Shown here piece by piece: positions 43,453 to 53,307 of a stretch of 64,000 nt of DNA (the stretch's first letter is position 1; every line of letters starts with the position of its first letter). The DNA is from UBA4285 sp050944355 (GTDB lineage: Bacteria > Bacillota > Clostridia > Lachnospirales > Lachnospiraceae). The stretch is taken from positions 1 through 64,000 of the forward strand of contig JBMNQX010000008.1 of the NCBI GenBank assembly GCA_050944355.1, read 5' to 3'. A model generated the notes under the pieces. That model made no database searches. It was not told the origin of the DNA and worked only from the letters and a program-made list of their open reading frames with translations. A program made the position numbers and the translations under genes.

Positions 43453-44277
43453 TTGGGAAAATCGAAGAAAGCGATTGTACTGGAGTCCTCTCCGTATCTG
43501 GCCTGGTCGATCCTTTTTATCATCGTGCCTCTCTTTATGGTCCTGTATTATGGGCTGACAGATGAGGACGGAAACTTTACGCTCAGCAACATTGCGGCCA
43601 TCGCGCAGCCGGAACAGGCGAGAGCGTTCGGCCTGTCTCTTGCGCTGGCGCTCATCGCGACAGTCATCTGTTTCTTTCTCGCGTACCCCCTGGCGATGAT
43701 CTTAGCAAGGCGCAAGACCGGCGCAAAGGGGCTCGTGACGACATTGTTTCTGCTCCCGATGTGGATGAATTTCCTGCTCCGGACGTTTGCCTGGATGACG
43801 ATTCTGGAAGACGGAGGAGTGCTCAACGGGATTCTCTCCGCGCTCGGACTGCCGTCCGTTCACATCATCAACACGTCCGGCGCGATCATCATCGGCATGG
43901 TGTACAATTTTCTGCCGTTCATGATCCTGCCGCTCTACAACTCGCTCGCGTCCATCGACGAAAATGTCATCAACGCCGCGAGAGACCTCGGCGCGACGGC
44001 TGTGCAGACTTTCTTCACGGTCACGCTGCCGCTGACGGTCCCCGGTATTCTCTCCGGCATCACGATGGTCTTCATTCCGTCGCTGACGACATTTGCCATC
44101 TCGACACTTCTGGGCGGCTCGAAGATTCTGCTGATCGGCAACATCATCGAGCAGGAATTCACGCTGACCTACGACTGGCACCTCGGGAGCGGTTTGTCGC
44201 TCGTACTGATGATCTTCGTCATCATCAACATCGTGGTCTCCGGCGTCAGTGACAGAAAAGAGGAGGTGCGCAGATGA
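43453..44277 (+). CDS. potB: Spermidine/putrescine ABC transporter permease PotB
   Basis: 274 aa from a TTG start with GAGGAAGAAACG before it. Six hydrophobic segments; the EAA-type coupling loop reads AARDLGATAVQTFFTVTLPLTVPGI (about residues 175-199), the cytoplasmic contact to PotA. Overlaps the next gene by 4 nt (ATGA), so translation is coupled. Forms the membrane channel with the PotC half of the next protein. Confidence 0.93.
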   Translation: MGKSKKAIVLESSPYLAWSILFIIVPLFMVLYYGLTDEDGNFTLSNIAAIAQPEQARAFGLSLALALIATVICFFLAYPLAMILARRKTGAKGLVTTLFLLPMWMNFLLRTFAWMTILEDGGVLNGILSALGLPSVHIINTSGAIIIGMVYNFLPFMILPLYNSLASIDENVINAARDLGATAVQTFFTVTLPLTVPGILSGITMVFIPSLTTFAISTLLGGSKILLIGNIIEQEFTLTYDWHLGSGLSLVLMIFVIINIVVSGVSDRKEEVRR

Positions 44278-46148
44278 GAAAGACCCTGGAGAGGATCTAC
44301 ATGGCGCTGATCCTCATTTTCATGTACCTTCCGATCGCCGTGATGATCGTGCTGTCGTTCAACAGCAGCAAGTCGCGCACGATCTGGGGCGGCTTTACGT
44401 TCGGGTGGTATATCAGCCTGTTTCACAGCTCGACCATTCTGAACGCGCTGGCCAATACTCTGGTGATCGCATTGATCTCGACCGTGGCGGCGACATTCAT
44501 CGGCACGCTCACCTGCGTCGCGATGTACCGCATGAAGCGGCCGATGCGCACTTTCTTTACGGGAGTTTCCAACATCCCCATGATAAATGCGGATATCGTC
44601 ACCGGCATTTCGCTGATGCTCCTTTTCCGCGCGCTGAACATGGATCAGGGCTTTGCGACGGTTCTGCTCGCGCATATCACGTTCAACATCCCGTATGTGC
44701 TCCTCAACGTGTGGCCGAAGATGAAGTCGCTCTCGCCGTCGACGTACGAGGCCGCTCTGGATCTGGGCGCGTCGCCGTTCTTCGCATTCCGCAAGGCGGT
44801 GCTGCCGGATCTGATGCCGAGCATCGTGGCGGGCGCGCTGATGGCATTTACCATGTCGATCGACGACTTCATCATCACGTACTTCACGAAGGGCGCCGGT
44901 TTTGACACGCTTTCGACAATGATCTACGCGCAGGTGAAGCGGGGCGTGCATCCGGAAATTTACGCGCTGTCCACGCTTCTGTTTGCGGCTGTCGTGACGG
45001 TGCTTCTTATCTCCGGGCGTCTGCGCAAAAAAGCGGAAGCGCCGCGGAAACGCAAGGAAGACTACCTGAAAAGCCGGCGGAGAGGCCGCGCGCTCGCCGT
45101 TGTGCTGGCCGTCGTCTCGGGTGCGATTCTTGTGCTCGGCGCGACATTCGGTGGCGTCTTTTCGGATTCCGGAAACAAAGTCTACGTGTACAATGCGGGC
45201 GATTACATTGACCCGGATGTGATCACGCAGTTCGAGGAGGAGACGGGGATTGAAGTCGTATACGACGAGTTCGATTCCAACGAGCTGATGTACGCAAAGC
45301 TTGCGCAGGACAACTCGGCCTACGATGTCATCTGCCCGTCTGACTATATGATCAGCCGTCTGATTCAGGAAGACCTGATTCAGCCGCTCGATTTTGACGC
45401 GATGCCCAACGCGACCGCCTACATCGGCGAACAGTACTACAAGTCCGCCGAGGCCTTTGATCCGGGCAACCAGTACGCGGTGCCGTACTGCTGGGGAACC
45501 GTCGGCATACTGTACAACAAGACGATGGTCGACGAACCGGTGACCAGCTGGAACATTCTCTGGGATGAGAAATACAGCGGGCAGATTCTGATGCAGGATT
45601 CCATCCGCGACTGTCTCATGGTCGCTCTCAAGAAAAACGGATATTCCGCCAACACGACAAATGAGGAAGAAGTCGCGAAGGCTGCGGAAGATCTGATCGA
45701 ACAGAGGCCGCTTGTCCAGGCCTACGTCATCGATCAGGCGCGCGACAAGATGATCGGAAATGAGGCGGCGCTGGCGGTCATCTATTCCGGCGAGGCGATC
45801 TACTGCGCGAGAGAGAATCCGGATCTTGAGTATGTGGTGCCGGACGAGGGCTCCAATGTGTGGATTGACGCCTGGTGCGTAACGAAAGATTCGCGGAATG
45901 TCGACAACGCGATGGCGTGGATCAACTTTATGTGCCGTCCGGACATTGCGCTGAAGAATTTTGAGTACATCACCTATTCGACGCCGAACATCGCCGCGCA
46001 GGAGGCGATCGAGGATGAACAGATCCGCAACTCGCCGATCGCGTTCCCGGATTCGTCGGTTCTTGACCGCTGCGAGACGTTCGTGTACCTCGGCGAAGAA
46101 GCGGACCGGATGTACAGTTATTATTGGAAAAAGATTAAGTCAGGCTGA
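44274..46148 (+). CDS. potCD: PotC-PotD fusion: polyamine permease joined to its substrate-binding protein
   Basis: 624 aa. Residues about 1-260 are PotC (six helices, EAA loop ALDLGASPFFAFRKAVLPDLMPS). A basic linker (RKKAEAPRKRKEDYLKSRRRGRAL) and a further helix (AVVLAVVSGAILVLGATFGG, about 275-294) lead into a complete PotD (about 300-624: NAGDYIDPDVITQFEEETGIEV, DVICPSDYMISRLI, YCWGTVGILYNKT, SGEAIYCARENPDLEYVVP). The binding protein is thus tethered to the permease by an extra transmembrane helix and not by a lipid. The fusion frame is uninterrupted over the junction. Confidence 0.92.
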   Translation: MRKTLERIYMALILIFMYLPIAVMIVLSFNSSKSRTIWGGFTFGWYISLFHSSTILNALANTLVIALISTVAATFIGTLTCVAMYRMKRPMRTFFTGVSNIPMINADIVTGISLMLLFRALNMDQGFATVLLAHITFNIPYVLLNVWPKMKSLSPSTYEAALDLGASPFFAFRKAVLPDLMPSIVAGALMAFTMSIDDFIITYFTKGAGFDTLSTMIYAQVKRGVHPEIYALSTLLFAAVVTVLLISGRLRKKAEAPRKRKEDYLKSRRRGRALAVVLAVVSGAILVLGATFGGVFSDSGNKVYVYNAGDYIDPDVITQFEEETGIEVVYDEFDSNELMYAKLAQDNSAYDVICPSDYMISRLIQEDLIQPLDFDAMPNATAYIGEQYYKSAEAFDPGNQYAVPYCWGTVGILYNKTMVDEPVTSWNILWDEKYSGQILMQDSIRDCLMVALKKNGYSANTTNEEEVAKAAEDLIEQRPLVQAYVIDQARDKMIGNEAALAVIYSGEAIYCARENPDLEYVVPDEGSNVWIDAWCVTKDSRNVDNAMAWINFMCRPDIALKNFEYITYSTPNIAAQEAIEDEQIRNSPIAFPDSSVLDRCETFVYLGEEADRMYSYYWKKIKSG

Positions 46149-47593
46149 TGAAAAGTTATCGCAATGACCAGCTCGCGCGGATGCGGGCCGGAGAAACACT
46201 CAGCAGGTCGGATCAGATCCTGATGGTCGTTCAGCTGGCGGTGCCGGCGATACTCGCCCAGGTCTCTTCCGTAATCATGCAGTATATCGACGCGTCGATG
46301 GTGGGACATCTGGGGGCGGAGAGTTCCGCCGCCATCGGCCTTGTCTCATCGTCGACCTGGCTGCTGGACGGCGTGAGCGCGTCCATCGGCGCAGGATTTT
46401 ATGTTCAGGTCGCGCACCGCATCGGTGCCGGCGAAGATGAAAAAGCGCGGAGTCTTGTCAGACACGGTCTTCTGACCGTTCTGGCGGTCTCCGTCTTTTT
46501 CTCGTGCCTTGCCGTACTGATTCACAGGCAGCTCCCGCTCTGGCTCGGCGGCACAGCGGAAGTTTCCGCCAAGGCGTCGCAGTATTTTCTGATATTCGGC
46601 CTCGGCATGCCGTTTTTCAACATGGAATACGCGGCCGGCGGCATGCTGCAGAGCAGCGGCAACATGAAAGTGCCCAGCATCCTGAACATCATCATGTGTG
46701 CGCTGGATGTATTCTACAATTTCCTGTTTATCTTTCCGACGAGAACAGTCCGTGTTTTCGGGCGGGAATTCACCATTTTCGGATTTGGCATGGACGTGGC
46801 CGGCGCGGCTCTCGGAACGACCGCGGCGGAGTTCACCTGCATGATTTTTATGCTGTACTTTCTCCTGGTCCGCTCCGAAAAGCTGCATCTGCGCCGGGAG
46901 AAGACGGATGTTTCTTACGGAGATGAACTGAAGAAAGCGCTGAAGATAGCCTGGCCGATCAGCGCGGAAAATGCGCTCACCGGCGGCGCGCAGGTCGTGT
47001 CGACGACGATTGTCGCGCCGCTCGGCACGGCCGCGATCGCGGCCAACTCATTTGCCGTGACGGCGGAGGCGCTCTGCTACATGCCGGGCTATGGAATCTC
47101 GGCGGCCGCGACCACGATCACAGGGCAGACCATCGGGGCCGGCCGCAGAGACCTGACGCGGCACTTAGCCTTTCTGTCCACGTTTTTCGGCATGATTGTC
47201 ATGGGCGGAACCGGTGTGCTGATGTATATCTTCGCGCCGCAGATCATCGGCATCATCACGCAGGTGGAAGAGGTCCGCGACCTGGCCGTGCAGGTTCTGC
47301 GGATCGAGGCGTTTGCGGAACCGATGTTTGCGGCTTCCATCGTCGCGTCCGGCATCTTCCGGGGCAGCGGCGACACGCTGACGTCTACCATCGTCAACCT
47401 GATCTGCATGTGGGCCGTCCGGCTTCCGCTGGCTGCGTTTCTCGCGCCGAAAATCGGTCTGCCGGGCGTCTGGTCGGCGATGTGCTTTGAGCTGAACGTG
47501 TGCGGGGCTGTGTTCCTGATCCTGCTGAACCGGAAGACAAAGAAAATGACAGAGCGCCCGCAGGATGAAAAAGAAAAATCTGCCGGTCGGTGA
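46148..47593 (+). CDS. MATE family efflux transporter
   Basis: 481 aa, twelve hydrophobic segments in two homologous halves. N-terminal VQLAVPAILAQVSSVIMQYIDASMVGHLGAESSAAIG is the classic MATE start. It exports cationic compounds by Na+ or H+ antiport; the substrate is unknown. Its ATG shares one base with the PotCD stop (TGATG), so it belongs to the polyamine operon, raising the possibility of polyamine or organic cation export. That is inference only. Confidence 0.88.
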   Translation: MKSYRNDQLARMRAGETLSRSDQILMVVQLAVPAILAQVSSVIMQYIDASMVGHLGAESSAAIGLVSSSTWLLDGVSASIGAGFYVQVAHRIGAGEDEKARSLVRHGLLTVLAVSVFFSCLAVLIHRQLPLWLGGTAEVSAKASQYFLIFGLGMPFFNMEYAAGGMLQSSGNMKVPSILNIIMCALDVFYNFLFIFPTRTVRVFGREFTIFGFGMDVAGAALGTTAAEFTCMIFMLYFLLVRSEKLHLRREKTDVSYGDELKKALKIAWPISAENALTGGAQVVSTTIVAPLGTAAIAANSFAVTAEALCYMPGYGISAAATTITGQTIGAGRRDLTRHLAFLSTFFGMIVMGGTGVLMYIFAPQIIGIITQVEEVRDLAVQVLRIEAFAEPMFAASIVASGIFRGSGDTLTSTIVNLICMWAVRLPLAAFLAPKIGLPGVWSAMCFELNVCGAVFLILLNRKTKKMTERPQDEKEKSAGR

Positions 47594-47631
47594 CCGGAAA
47601 CATTTGCCACGGAGACAGGAGAGGTGTGCGT

Positions 47632-48252
47632 ATGTCATATTGCGACTGGGATTCAGCGAGTGATATTGTTCTCAGATATCACGACGAGGAGTGGGGCGTG
47701 CCGCTCCACGACGATCAGAAGCAGTTTGAGTTTCTGATGATGGAGGTCATGCAGTGCGGTCTGAACTGGACGATGATGATGAACAAGCGGGAGATTTTCC
47801 GCCAGTGTTTTGACAATTTCGACTTTGACAAGGTCGCCGCGTATGACGAGTCGGATATCGCGCGCATTCTGAATACGCCGGGGATGATCCGCTCGCGAAG
47901 AAAGGTCGAAGCCGTCATAAATGACGCCCGCTGTTTTCAGAAAATCCGCGCAGAGTTCGGAACTTTCTCGGAGTATCTCTGGGGCTGGTCCGGCGGAAAG
48001 ACGATTCTGTACAACAGGCACCCGGAAGGCTGGATCCCCACGAGCAACGGCCTGTCGGACCGGATCAGCAGGGACCTGAAGAAGCGGGGTTTCAGGTATC
48101 TCGGGAGCGTGACCGTGTATTCACATCTGCAGGCGTGCGGCATCATAAACGATCATGACAGAAACTGCCCGTGTTATGACAGGATCAACGCCGCGAATCC
48201 GACGGTGCACAGGCGCCGCGAGAAAGAGCACGACGTTCATTATTACGGGTGA
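47632..48252 (+). CDS. tag: DNA-3-methyladenine glycosylase I
   Basis: 206 aa from ATG 47632, behind AGGAGAGGTGTG; the frame is open to 47590 but that segment overlaps the MATE gene and is unconserved. Tag excises 3-methyladenine. The N-terminal CDWDSASDIVLRYHDEEWG contains the zinc Cys and the conserved YHD.EWG; the C-terminus HDRNCPCYDR gives remaining zinc ligands. HhH-superfamily core between (LMMEVMQCGLNWTMMMNKREIF). Probably the last gene of the polyamine-MATE unit. Confidence 0.92.
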   Translation: MSYCDWDSASDIVLRYHDEEWGVPLHDDQKQFEFLMMEVMQCGLNWTMMMNKREIFRQCFDNFDFDKVAAYDESDIARILNTPGMIRSRRKVEAVINDARCFQKIRAEFGTFSEYLWGWSGGKTILYNRHPEGWIPTSNGLSDRISRDLKKRGFRYLGSVTVYSHLQACGIINDHDRNCPCYDRINAANPTVHRRREKEHDVHYYG

Positions 48253-48391
48253 CGTGAGACGTTTAAGAAGTTGTCCGCGGCGATGTTGACGCCGCCTCCC
48301 GGGATGTGGTAGGTTTTTCATAGTAACAGGAACGTGAAAGAATCAATATCAGCTCTGGGGGCAGCTTGTTTTCAGGGCGAAAGGAGAAGGT

Positions 48392-51172
48392 ATGATCAGA
48401 TCCTGTCAGGTGAACCACATCGGGAACCCGGTCGGGTATCAGCTGGGAGAAGAGCCGGTATTTCACTGGGTCGCCGAGGGACTTCCCGGGAAGTGCGTGA
48501 AAGAGTCCCGGATTGTCGTGCGGGAAGGCGGCACCTGCATTGCGGATACGGGCTGGAAAGAGCTCGACAGCCTGGGGACGGCGCTGCCGCTTCTGCTGAA
48601 GCCGCGGAAGCGCTATGAGTGGACGGTCTCTGTGCGAAGCGATGCCGGAGCAGAAGAGACGAGCGGTGTGAATTTTTTTGAGACCGGAAAAATGGACGAG
48701 TCCTGGGCCGGCAAATGGATCGGGTGCGACGACAAAGAGCCGCGCCTTCCGGTGTTTGAGAAGGGGTTCACGCTTGAGCAGAAGCCTGTCTCAGCGAGGC
48801 TGTATGTCTGCGGCCTGGGACTCTACGAGGCGCATCTCAACGGACAGCGCGTGGGAAATGAGTACCTGACGCCGTACTGCAACAATTACACGGCCTGGGT
48901 GCAGTACCAGACATTTGACGTGACAGACCAGCTGATTAGCGGCGAGAATCAGCTTGAAATCGGACTGGGGAACGGCTGGTACAAAGGCAGGTTCGGCTTT
49001 TCCGGGAAAACGGATGGCTACTACGGCGATTCGTGGAAGCTGATTGCGGAGCTGAGAATTCAGCTGCCGGACGGCACGGAGACAGTCGTCGGGACGGACG
49101 AGTCCTGGCAGGTGCGCCGCTCGAATATAATATTTTCAAACATTTACGACGGTGAGCAGCGCGACGATACACTGACGGCGCTCCCGGCCGAGCCCGCGAG
49201 ACTTACCGCGCCTCCGGAAGGAAAGCTCACAGAAAGGCTCTCGGTTCCGGTAACCATACTGCAGGAGATCAGACCGGTCCGGCTGATCCACACGCCGGCC
49301 GGTGAGCTGGTCCTGGATATGGGACAGAATCTGGCCGGCATCTGGCGTCTTCACGTGCACGGCATGAAGCGGGGCGCCCGTCTTCATCTCCAGGTCGGCG
49401 AAGTGCTGCAGGGCGGCAATTTCTACCGCGACAACCTGCGGAGCGCAAAGGCGGAATACATCTATGTTTCCGATGGCTCGGAGCTCATACTGGAGCCGAA
49501 ATTTACGTTTTACGGATACCGGTACGTAAAAATCGAAGGCATGCCGGATCTGCAGAAGGACGATTTCACGGCTCTCGCGCTCACGTCGAAGATGCGCGAG
49601 ACAATGAAACTGGAGACGGGCGACGCGAAAGTGAACCGCCTGATTCAGAACGCCAGCTGGGGCCGCCGCGACAACTTTATCGACGTCCCGACGGACTGCC
49701 CGCAGCGCGACGAGCGCATGGGCTGGACCGGCGACGCGCAGGTCTTCTGCCCGACGGCGCTTTTCTTCAGCGACGCTTATGCGTTTTACAGCAAATATCT
49801 GTACGACATGAAGACGGAGCAGGACGCGCTGGGCGGCAAAGTTCCGGTTGTCGTTCCGTCTTTTGAAATCAAGGACAATGCCGCCTGCGCATGGAGCGAC
49901 GCCACCTGCATCATCCCATGGCAAATGTACCGGTTCACCGGCGACGCCTCCATACTGCGCCGGCACTATCCGGCCATGAAGTCGTGGGTCGAGTATGTGC
50001 GCGATCTGGAGGAAGACGATCACAAGTGGCGGGATCAGTTCCATTACGCCGACTGGCTGGCGCTTGACGGCGACGGTGCCAAAGATTCGGTACTCGGCGG
50101 GACCGACAGCGGCTATGTGGCGGAAGTCTATTACCTGTACAGCACGCGCATTCTGGCGAAGACGGCGAAACTGCTGAAAAAGGCAGAAGACGAGGAAATA
50201 TACGAGACTCTGGCGAATTCGATTCTCAACGGCATCCGCTACGAGTATTTTGCGCCGAGCGGGCACTGCTGCATTGACACGCAGACCGCCTATCTGCTCG
50301 CGCTGCGGTTCGGTCTCTCGGATCCGAAGCGCATGGCGGACGGTCTTGTGAACAAGCTGGAAAAGAACGGCGGAAAACTTCAGACCGGATTTGTCGGGAC
50401 GCCGCTGCTCTGCGAACAGCTGACCCGGATCGGCCGCAGCGATATGGCATACGACCTGTTGCTGAACGAAGAGTATCCGGGCTGGCTCTACGAAGTGAAT
50501 CTGGGCGCCACGACGATCTGGGAGCGCTGGAACTCGATGGAGAGCGACGGAACAGTCTCTTCGACCGGAATGAACAGCTTCAATCACTATGCCTACGGGT
50601 CCATCGTGCAGTGGATTGCCGAGCGCGCGGCCGGCCTCAGACGAAAAGAGGGAAGCGTCGGATTTCGTGAAGCAGAGTACGCTCCGCTGCCCGATATGCG
50701 GCTCGGCCACGCGGAAATCTCGTATGAGTCGTCCGCCGGAAACTGGCATGCGCGCTGGGACGCGGAGGACGACTTCACGCTGAAGGTTTCCCTGCACGTG
50801 CCGTTCGGGTGCCGCGCTTTTGTGCGTCTGCCATATGCCGGCGAAACACTGTATGATCAGATGAGAGATGAAAATCCGCTGTTTGCCGATGTGAAGAACG
50901 GCGTCTGCATGGTCGGCGGCGGCGATTACGAGGTGACGTATCACACCGACCGACCGCTGCGGAAAATCTACAACATCGACATGCCGATTCCTGAGATATT
51001 GGCATACAAAAAGGCGGCGTCTGTTCTGGAAAAATTACTTCCGGGAATTAAAAGCAGGGCAAGGTCTTATCCGGTGATGTCCCTGCGGACATTTCTTGAC
51101 AGGACAAGTGCGTATCATCTGACAGATGAGCAGATAAAACAGCTCAGTCAGAAACTTTATGAGATACGATGA
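48392..51172 (+). CDS. Alpha-L-rhamnosidase (GH78)
   Basis: 926 aa. N-terminal beta domains (about 1-330, with the substrate-linked GNGWYKGRFGFSG segment), then the (alpha/alpha)6 catalytic domain with DVPTDCPQRDERMGWTGDAQVFCPTALFF (about 430-458), which holds the general acid Glu, and GATTIWERWNSM (about 710) with the second catalytic Glu. No signal peptide: it acts inside the cell on imported rhamnosides, for example from pectin or flavonoids. CGAAAGGAGAAGG precedes the start. The neighbouring enolase-superfamily gene could process the released sugar after oxidation. Confidence 0.93.
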   Translation: MIRSCQVNHIGNPVGYQLGEEPVFHWVAEGLPGKCVKESRIVVREGGTCIADTGWKELDSLGTALPLLLKPRKRYEWTVSVRSDAGAEETSGVNFFETGKMDESWAGKWIGCDDKEPRLPVFEKGFTLEQKPVSARLYVCGLGLYEAHLNGQRVGNEYLTPYCNNYTAWVQYQTFDVTDQLISGENQLEIGLGNGWYKGRFGFSGKTDGYYGDSWKLIAELRIQLPDGTETVVGTDESWQVRRSNIIFSNIYDGEQRDDTLTALPAEPARLTAPPEGKLTERLSVPVTILQEIRPVRLIHTPAGELVLDMGQNLAGIWRLHVHGMKRGARLHLQVGEVLQGGNFYRDNLRSAKAEYIYVSDGSELILEPKFTFYGYRYVKIEGMPDLQKDDFTALALTSKMRETMKLETGDAKVNRLIQNASWGRRDNFIDVPTDCPQRDERMGWTGDAQVFCPTALFFSDAYAFYSKYLYDMKTEQDALGGKVPVVVPSFEIKDNAACAWSDATCIIPWQMYRFTGDASILRRHYPAMKSWVEYVRDLEEDDHKWRDQFHYADWLALDGDGAKDSVLGGTDSGYVAEVYYLYSTRILAKTAKLLKKAEDEEIYETLANSILNGIRYEYFAPSGHCCIDTQTAYLLALRFGLSDPKRMADGLVNKLEKNGGKLQTGFVGTPLLCEQLTRIGRSDMAYDLLLNEEYPGWLYEVNLGATTIWERWNSMESDGTVSSTGMNSFNHYAYGSIVQWIAERAAGLRRKEGSVGFREAEYAPLPDMRLGHAEISYESSAGNWHARWDAEDDFTLKVSLHVPFGCRAFVRLPYAGETLYDQMRDENPLFADVKNGVCMVGGGDYEVTYHTDRPLRKIYNIDMPIPEILAYKKAASVLEKLLPGIKSRARSYPVMSLRTFLDRTSAYHLTDEQIKQLSQKLYEIR

Positions 51173-51187
51173 AACGAGGCTTTGGAT

Positions 51188-52360
51188 ATGAAAATTACAT
51201 CTGTCAGCACAATCGGCCTGCGCGCAAAGACGCCGGTCATCAGCGACGCAATGTCAGTGAACCGGGCGCGCCAGGCGCTCTGGGTGAAAGTTGAGACGGA
51301 CAGCGGTCTGTACGGAATCGGCGAGGCTTTTACCTACGGGAGTCCGCTGGAAGCCGCCAGGCAGATCGTCGAACAACAGCTCGCTCCGGTCCTGATCGGC
51401 GAAAATCCGGCAGCCATCGAACAGCTGTGGCAGAAAATGTACTGGAGAAATATCGCGAGCGGGCGCACCGGTCTGGTGTTTTCCTGCATCGGCGGCGTCG
51501 ACATCGCGCTCTGGGATCTCCTCGGAAAAAGCGCCGGCCTGTCCGTCGCCGATCTTCTCGGGCGGCACTCGGAGACGGTTCCGTCGTACGCGAGCGGTGG
51601 ATTTTACGCGGCGGGCAAAGGAATAGATGGGCTGAAGCGCGAAATCGAAGGGTATCTCGACAAGGGATACCGGGACGTGAAGATCAAGATCGGCCGGGTG
51701 CCGGAACTGAGTCAGTGCACTGTGAAGTACACGGCCGACACCTGTTTCAGCGTCACGCTCGACGAAGACCTCGAGAGAATCGCGGCTGTCCGTTCCATGA
51801 TCGGAAAGCACAGCCGCCTCGCGGCGGATATCAACGCGGCCTGGTCTGAGATGGAAGTGATTCAGGCGCTGCCGGCTTTCAAAGAGGCGGGGCTGAATTT
51901 TCTTGAGGAACCGATTCAATTTGAAAATGAAGCGGGACTCAAAAGAATCCGCGAGGCGATGCCGGAAATCGGGATCATGGGATTTGAGACCGCGCAGGGA
52001 AGTTTTAATTTCACGCGTCTGATGAAGGCAGGCGCCATGGACGTTGTAGAGCCGGACGTCGGCTGGGGCGGCGGCATCACGGAAGTCCGCAAAATCGCCG
52101 CGGCGGCGCGCGGCTTCTGCAAGCCCGTGTCGCTTCACTCATTCGGATCCTGCGTTCATTTCGCGGCGAGTCTTCAGCTCGCGGCTTCTCTGCCGAACAC
52201 AGAAGCCATCGAGAGCGAAGAGAATCCGAACCCGCTCAAGACCGGACTGACGAAGACACCGTTTGAGCACGACGATCATATGAACTTCATCGTCTCAGAC
52301 AAGCCGGGACTCGGGCTTGACATCGACTGGGACAAAGTCGAAGAGTACCGCGTGTTTTAA
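51188..52360 (+). CDS. Mandelate racemase/muconate lactonizing enzyme family sugar-acid dehydratase
   Basis: 390 aa from ATG 51188 (a TTG at 51182 is possible). Enolase superfamily, mandelate racemase type: KIKIG with the two active-site lysines (about 158-160), metal ligands Asp in LAADINAAW, Glu in NFLEEPIQF and Glu in GFETAQ, Asp in VEPDVGWGG and His in SLHSFGS as the acid-base dyad. This set fits dehydration of an aldonic acid. Sixteen bases behind the rhamnosidase, so L-rhamnonate or a related acid is a reasonable but unproven substrate. Confidence 0.85.
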   Translation: MKITSVSTIGLRAKTPVISDAMSVNRARQALWVKVETDSGLYGIGEAFTYGSPLEAARQIVEQQLAPVLIGENPAAIEQLWQKMYWRNIASGRTGLVFSCIGGVDIALWDLLGKSAGLSVADLLGRHSETVPSYASGGFYAAGKGIDGLKREIEGYLDKGYRDVKIKIGRVPELSQCTVKYTADTCFSVTLDEDLERIAAVRSMIGKHSRLAADINAAWSEMEVIQALPAFKEAGLNFLEEPIQFENEAGLKRIREAMPEIGIMGFETAQGSFNFTRLMKAGAMDVVEPDVGWGGGITEVRKIAAAARGFCKPVSLHSFGSCVHFAASLQLAASLPNTEAIESEENPNPLKTGLTKTPFEHDDHMNFIVSDKPGLGLDIDWDKVEEYRVF

Positions 52361-52382
52361 CCGCATTTTTCAGGGAAAAAAA

Positions 52383-52424
52383 GAAGGCAGGAGGATCGCA
52401 GAACTAAAGCGCCCTTCCTGCCTT
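52383..52424. terminator. Bidirectional terminator
   Basis: AAGGCAGGA, about 20-nt loop, TCCTGCCTT with A-tract on the left and TTTC on the right; serves the dehydratase gene and the convergent permease gene. Confidence 0.75.
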
Positions 52425-52431
52425 TCTGATG

Positions 52432-53307
52432 TCAAAACGTGATTCCGGTGAGTTCGATCAGCAGTCCCCAGAAAACGCCGATGACGTAGAGCATGGCGGC
52501 TGCCTTGATGTTCTCGGACATGTGACGGTTGTTGGTGCGAAACAGGACGAGGAGTCCGACGCCCGCGCCGACGAGAAGTCCGGCCATCATCTGTCCGGCG
52601 CCGAGCATTCCGTCGAGATAGAGCTGCGTGATGAGAACGGAACTGGCGCAGTTCGGGATCAGGCCGAACAGTGCGGCGAGGAATGTTCCGACGATCGGTT
52701 TGCCCGTGAGAAATCCCGCGACGCGGTCCGCTCCGAGGCTTTCCACGGCGATGGTCAGGGCGACCGTGATCACAAACACGAACAGCACAATGTGCAGCGT
52801 GTGGACGAACGCAGAGTGTAAGATGGAACCCTCTTCTTTTTCGTAGCCGCAGTGCTCCTCGTCGCACAGATCGCGCACATGTTTTTCGGTCTTGCTGCGG
52901 TATTTCGTGAAGCGCAGCAGAAAGTCGACCGCGAGGCCGGACACCATGCCGATGAGCGCCTTTGAGACGAGAATCTTCAGTATTGTGGGCAGCGCGACCT
53001 GCTCGGAAATAAAGATCGGGAGCATTTCATCCGATGTCGACAGAAACACGGCCATCAGAGTTCCGATGGAGATCAGACCGCCGGAATAAAGGCTCGCCGC
53101 GGCGGCGGAAAATCCGCACTGCGGCACGATGCCGACGGCGGCGCCGACGACCGGACCGAACCGGCCGACGCTGGCGATCAGATTGGTCGTGTGTTCTGAG
53201 GTTTTCCGTTCCAGCGCCTCCATGATCAGGTAGGTCACGAACAGGAACGGGATCAGTTTTACTGTATCAACGGCCGCGTCAAGCAGCGCGTTCCAAATCA
53301 TTTCCAT
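52432..53307 (-). CDS. Putative metal permease/exporter (ArsP_2, putative manganese transporter type)
   Basis: 291 aa, about ten hydrophobic segments in two inverted repeats, each with a Pro-x-Cys element: IVPQCGFSAAAASLYSGG (about 59-76) and LIPNCASSVLITQLYLDG (about 225-242), a hallmark of this 10-TM heavy-metal exporter family. A cytoplasmic loop carries CDEEHCGYE. Start at 53307, overlapping the end of the Fur-family gene by 10 nt. Coupling to a Fur-type regulator supports metal transport; which metal is unclear. Confidence 0.82.
   Translation of the reverse strand: MEMIWNALLDAAVDTVKLIPFLFVTYLIMEALERKTSEHTTNLIASVGRFGPVVGAAVGIVPQCGFSAAAASLYSGGLISIGTLMAVFLSTSDEMLPIFISEQVALPTILKILVSKALIGMVSGLAVDFLLRFTKYRSKTEKHVRDLCDEEHCGYEKEEGSILHSAFVHTLHIVLFVFVITVALTIAVESLGADRVAGFLTGKPIVGTFLAALFGLIPNCASSVLITQLYLDGMLGAGQMMAGLLVGAGVGLLVLFRTNNRHMSENIKAAAMLYVIGVFWGLLIELTGITF

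Noticed and set aside
48253..48391. Riboswitch or regulatory RNA upstream of the rhamnosidase
   Set aside because: Only a small GC hairpin near 48285 is visible; no known aptamer signature and no T-tract.
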